This document shows, piece after piece, positions 63,411-64,000 of a stretch of DNA of 64,000 nt. Position 1 is the first letter of the stretch; each line of letters begins with the position of its first letter. The notes below the pieces were generated by a model. That model had not been told where the DNA came from and ran no database searches. It saw only the letters and a list, made by a program, of their open reading frames with translations. The position numbers and the translations under genes are program-made. The DNA comes from Rhabdothermincola salaria (lineage in GTDB: Bacteria; Actinomycetota; Acidimicrobiia; Acidimicrobiales; Acidimicrobilacustridaceae), in NCBI RefSeq assembly GCF_021246445.1, contig NZ_JAJQXW010000005.1, forward strand, positions 62,001 through 126,000. The letters are read 5' to 3'.

Positions 63411-64000
63411 TCAGTCGGGCAGGTCGATGCGGGCCAGCCAGAGGCCCGGGGCGTCGATCTCGGCGGGGGTGGGCAGCGTGCGGTCGGACTCCCACAACCG
63501 GGCCAGGCCCTCGGCACCGGAACGCTCGACCACCCCGCCGACGAAGGCCGCGCCGCGGTCGTAGCTGGCCTGGGAGAGCTCGAGGCCGAGGAGCTTCTCG
63601 ACGAAGCGGTCCGACGAGTGGGCCTCCACCCGTCGCCGGCGCAACGCCTCGGTGAGCATCGGGTAGTCCTGCACCAGCCCGTGGCCCACCGTGTCCATGA
63701 TGTGGTCGACGTAGCCGACGATGGCCATGACCAAGGCCTCGAGGCGGGGCAGCAGCTCGCGCTGGGCGGGCGACTGGATGGCGCCGAGCAGGATCTCGGG
63801 GTCGCCGAACATCGACTGCTGCAGGTTGGTGAGCGAGGAGGGATCGCCGGGGTCGATGTCGCCCAGGCGGTCCTCGAGGGCGGAGGAGTCGGGCTGGAAC
63901 CCGCTCACGTAGGCCAGCAGCAGCTCGTCGAGCCGGGTCCGGACGTGGGGGAGGCGCAGCACCGTGTGGGTGGCGACCTCCTGCACGCAGACCCAGAGGC
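63411..64000 (-). CDS. DUF2342 / zinc-metalloprotease-like protein (5' end outside window)
   Basis: The frame stays open to the window end, so the N-terminal part is missing; about 195 C-terminal residues are seen. The first visible residues read LWVCVQEVATHTVLRLP, which lines up with the HExxH zinc motif (WVxLHEVTH) of the actinobacterial DUF2342 'putative hydrolase/F420-associated' family, but with Gln for the first His. The rest (LLPRLEALVMAIVGYVDHIMDTV and LGLELSQASYDRGAAFVGGVVERSG) matches the family's C-terminal half. It may be a protein that has lost zinc binding. Convergent with the MFS gene. Confidence 0.75.
   Translation of the reverse strand, partial: LWVCVQEVATHTVLRLPHVRTRLDELLLAYVSGFQPDSSALEDRLGDIDPGDPSSLTNLQQSMFGDPEILLGAIQSPAQRELLPRLEALVMAIVGYVDHIMDTVGHGLVQDYPMLTEALRRRRVEAHSSDRFVEKLLGLELSQASYDRGAAFVGGVVERSGAEGLARLWESDRTLPTPAEIDAPGLWLARIDLPD

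Overview
The window is about 64 kb of very GC-rich chromosome from an actinobacterium. Two WhiB-family iron-sulfur regulators, a SenX3/RegX3-type phosphate sensor system, a cytochrome-b-type succinate dehydrogenase and heavy GTG/TTG start use all point there. The overall style suggests a lineage such as Acidimicrobiia rather than a model streptomycete, but that placement is inference. I recognise no rRNA, tRNA, CRISPR array, transposase, integrase or phage gene. It reads as core chromosome with a few accessory patches.

Layout. 1-5.4 kb: the 3' end of an amidohydrolase, a small membrane protein and a three-gene ABC-2 exporter operon. 5.5-16.6 kb: purN-purH, a VOC protein, maf, dusB divergent from folD-metF, an asymmetric heterodimeric ABC exporter and an alpha/beta hydrolase. 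16.8-20.8 kb: an IclR regulator divergent from a flavin-dependent oxidoreductase and two SDR dehydrogenases, with a strong promoter and a palindromic operator between them. 20.8-28.3 kb: malate dehydrogenase, a Fpg/Nei-like glycosylase, an SCP2 protein, two MarR regulators (one with an MFS pump) and a 2-hydroxyacid dehydrogenase. 28.3-33.4 kb: a membrane-anchored cupredoxin fused to a nitrite-reductase-like copper enzyme, and sdhCAB. 33.6-42.0 kb: a GH2 glycosidase, a MoxR-type ATPase and its VWA partner, separated by rpiA and a GH1-like protein that seems to lack both catalytic glutamates. 42.2-45.7 kb: two WhiB regulators, a formiminotransferase-like protein and a membrane-anchored HtrA-type protease.

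45.8-61.5 kb is a phosphate island: polyphosphate kinase, a CYTH-CHAD protein, a NUDIX hydrolase, two complete pstSCAB transporters in tandem, two phoU genes and senX3-regX3. GTTCACC repeats at 11-bp spacing (PHO/RegX3-box-like) precede the first pstS and, more tentatively, ppk; a pair at wider spacing precedes the second pstS. The picture is a self-contained unit for phosphate sensing, uptake and polyphosphate storage. The window ends with a second MFS protein and a truncated DUF2342-type protein whose zinc motif appears altered.

Two genome-style signals recur. Many genes have a TANNNT -10-like hexamer 6-9 bases before the start codon, consistent with leaderless mRNAs. A 40-bp palindrome-ended element (TGCATG...CATGCA) occurs once near 16.65 kb and twice, inverted, near 38.6 kb.
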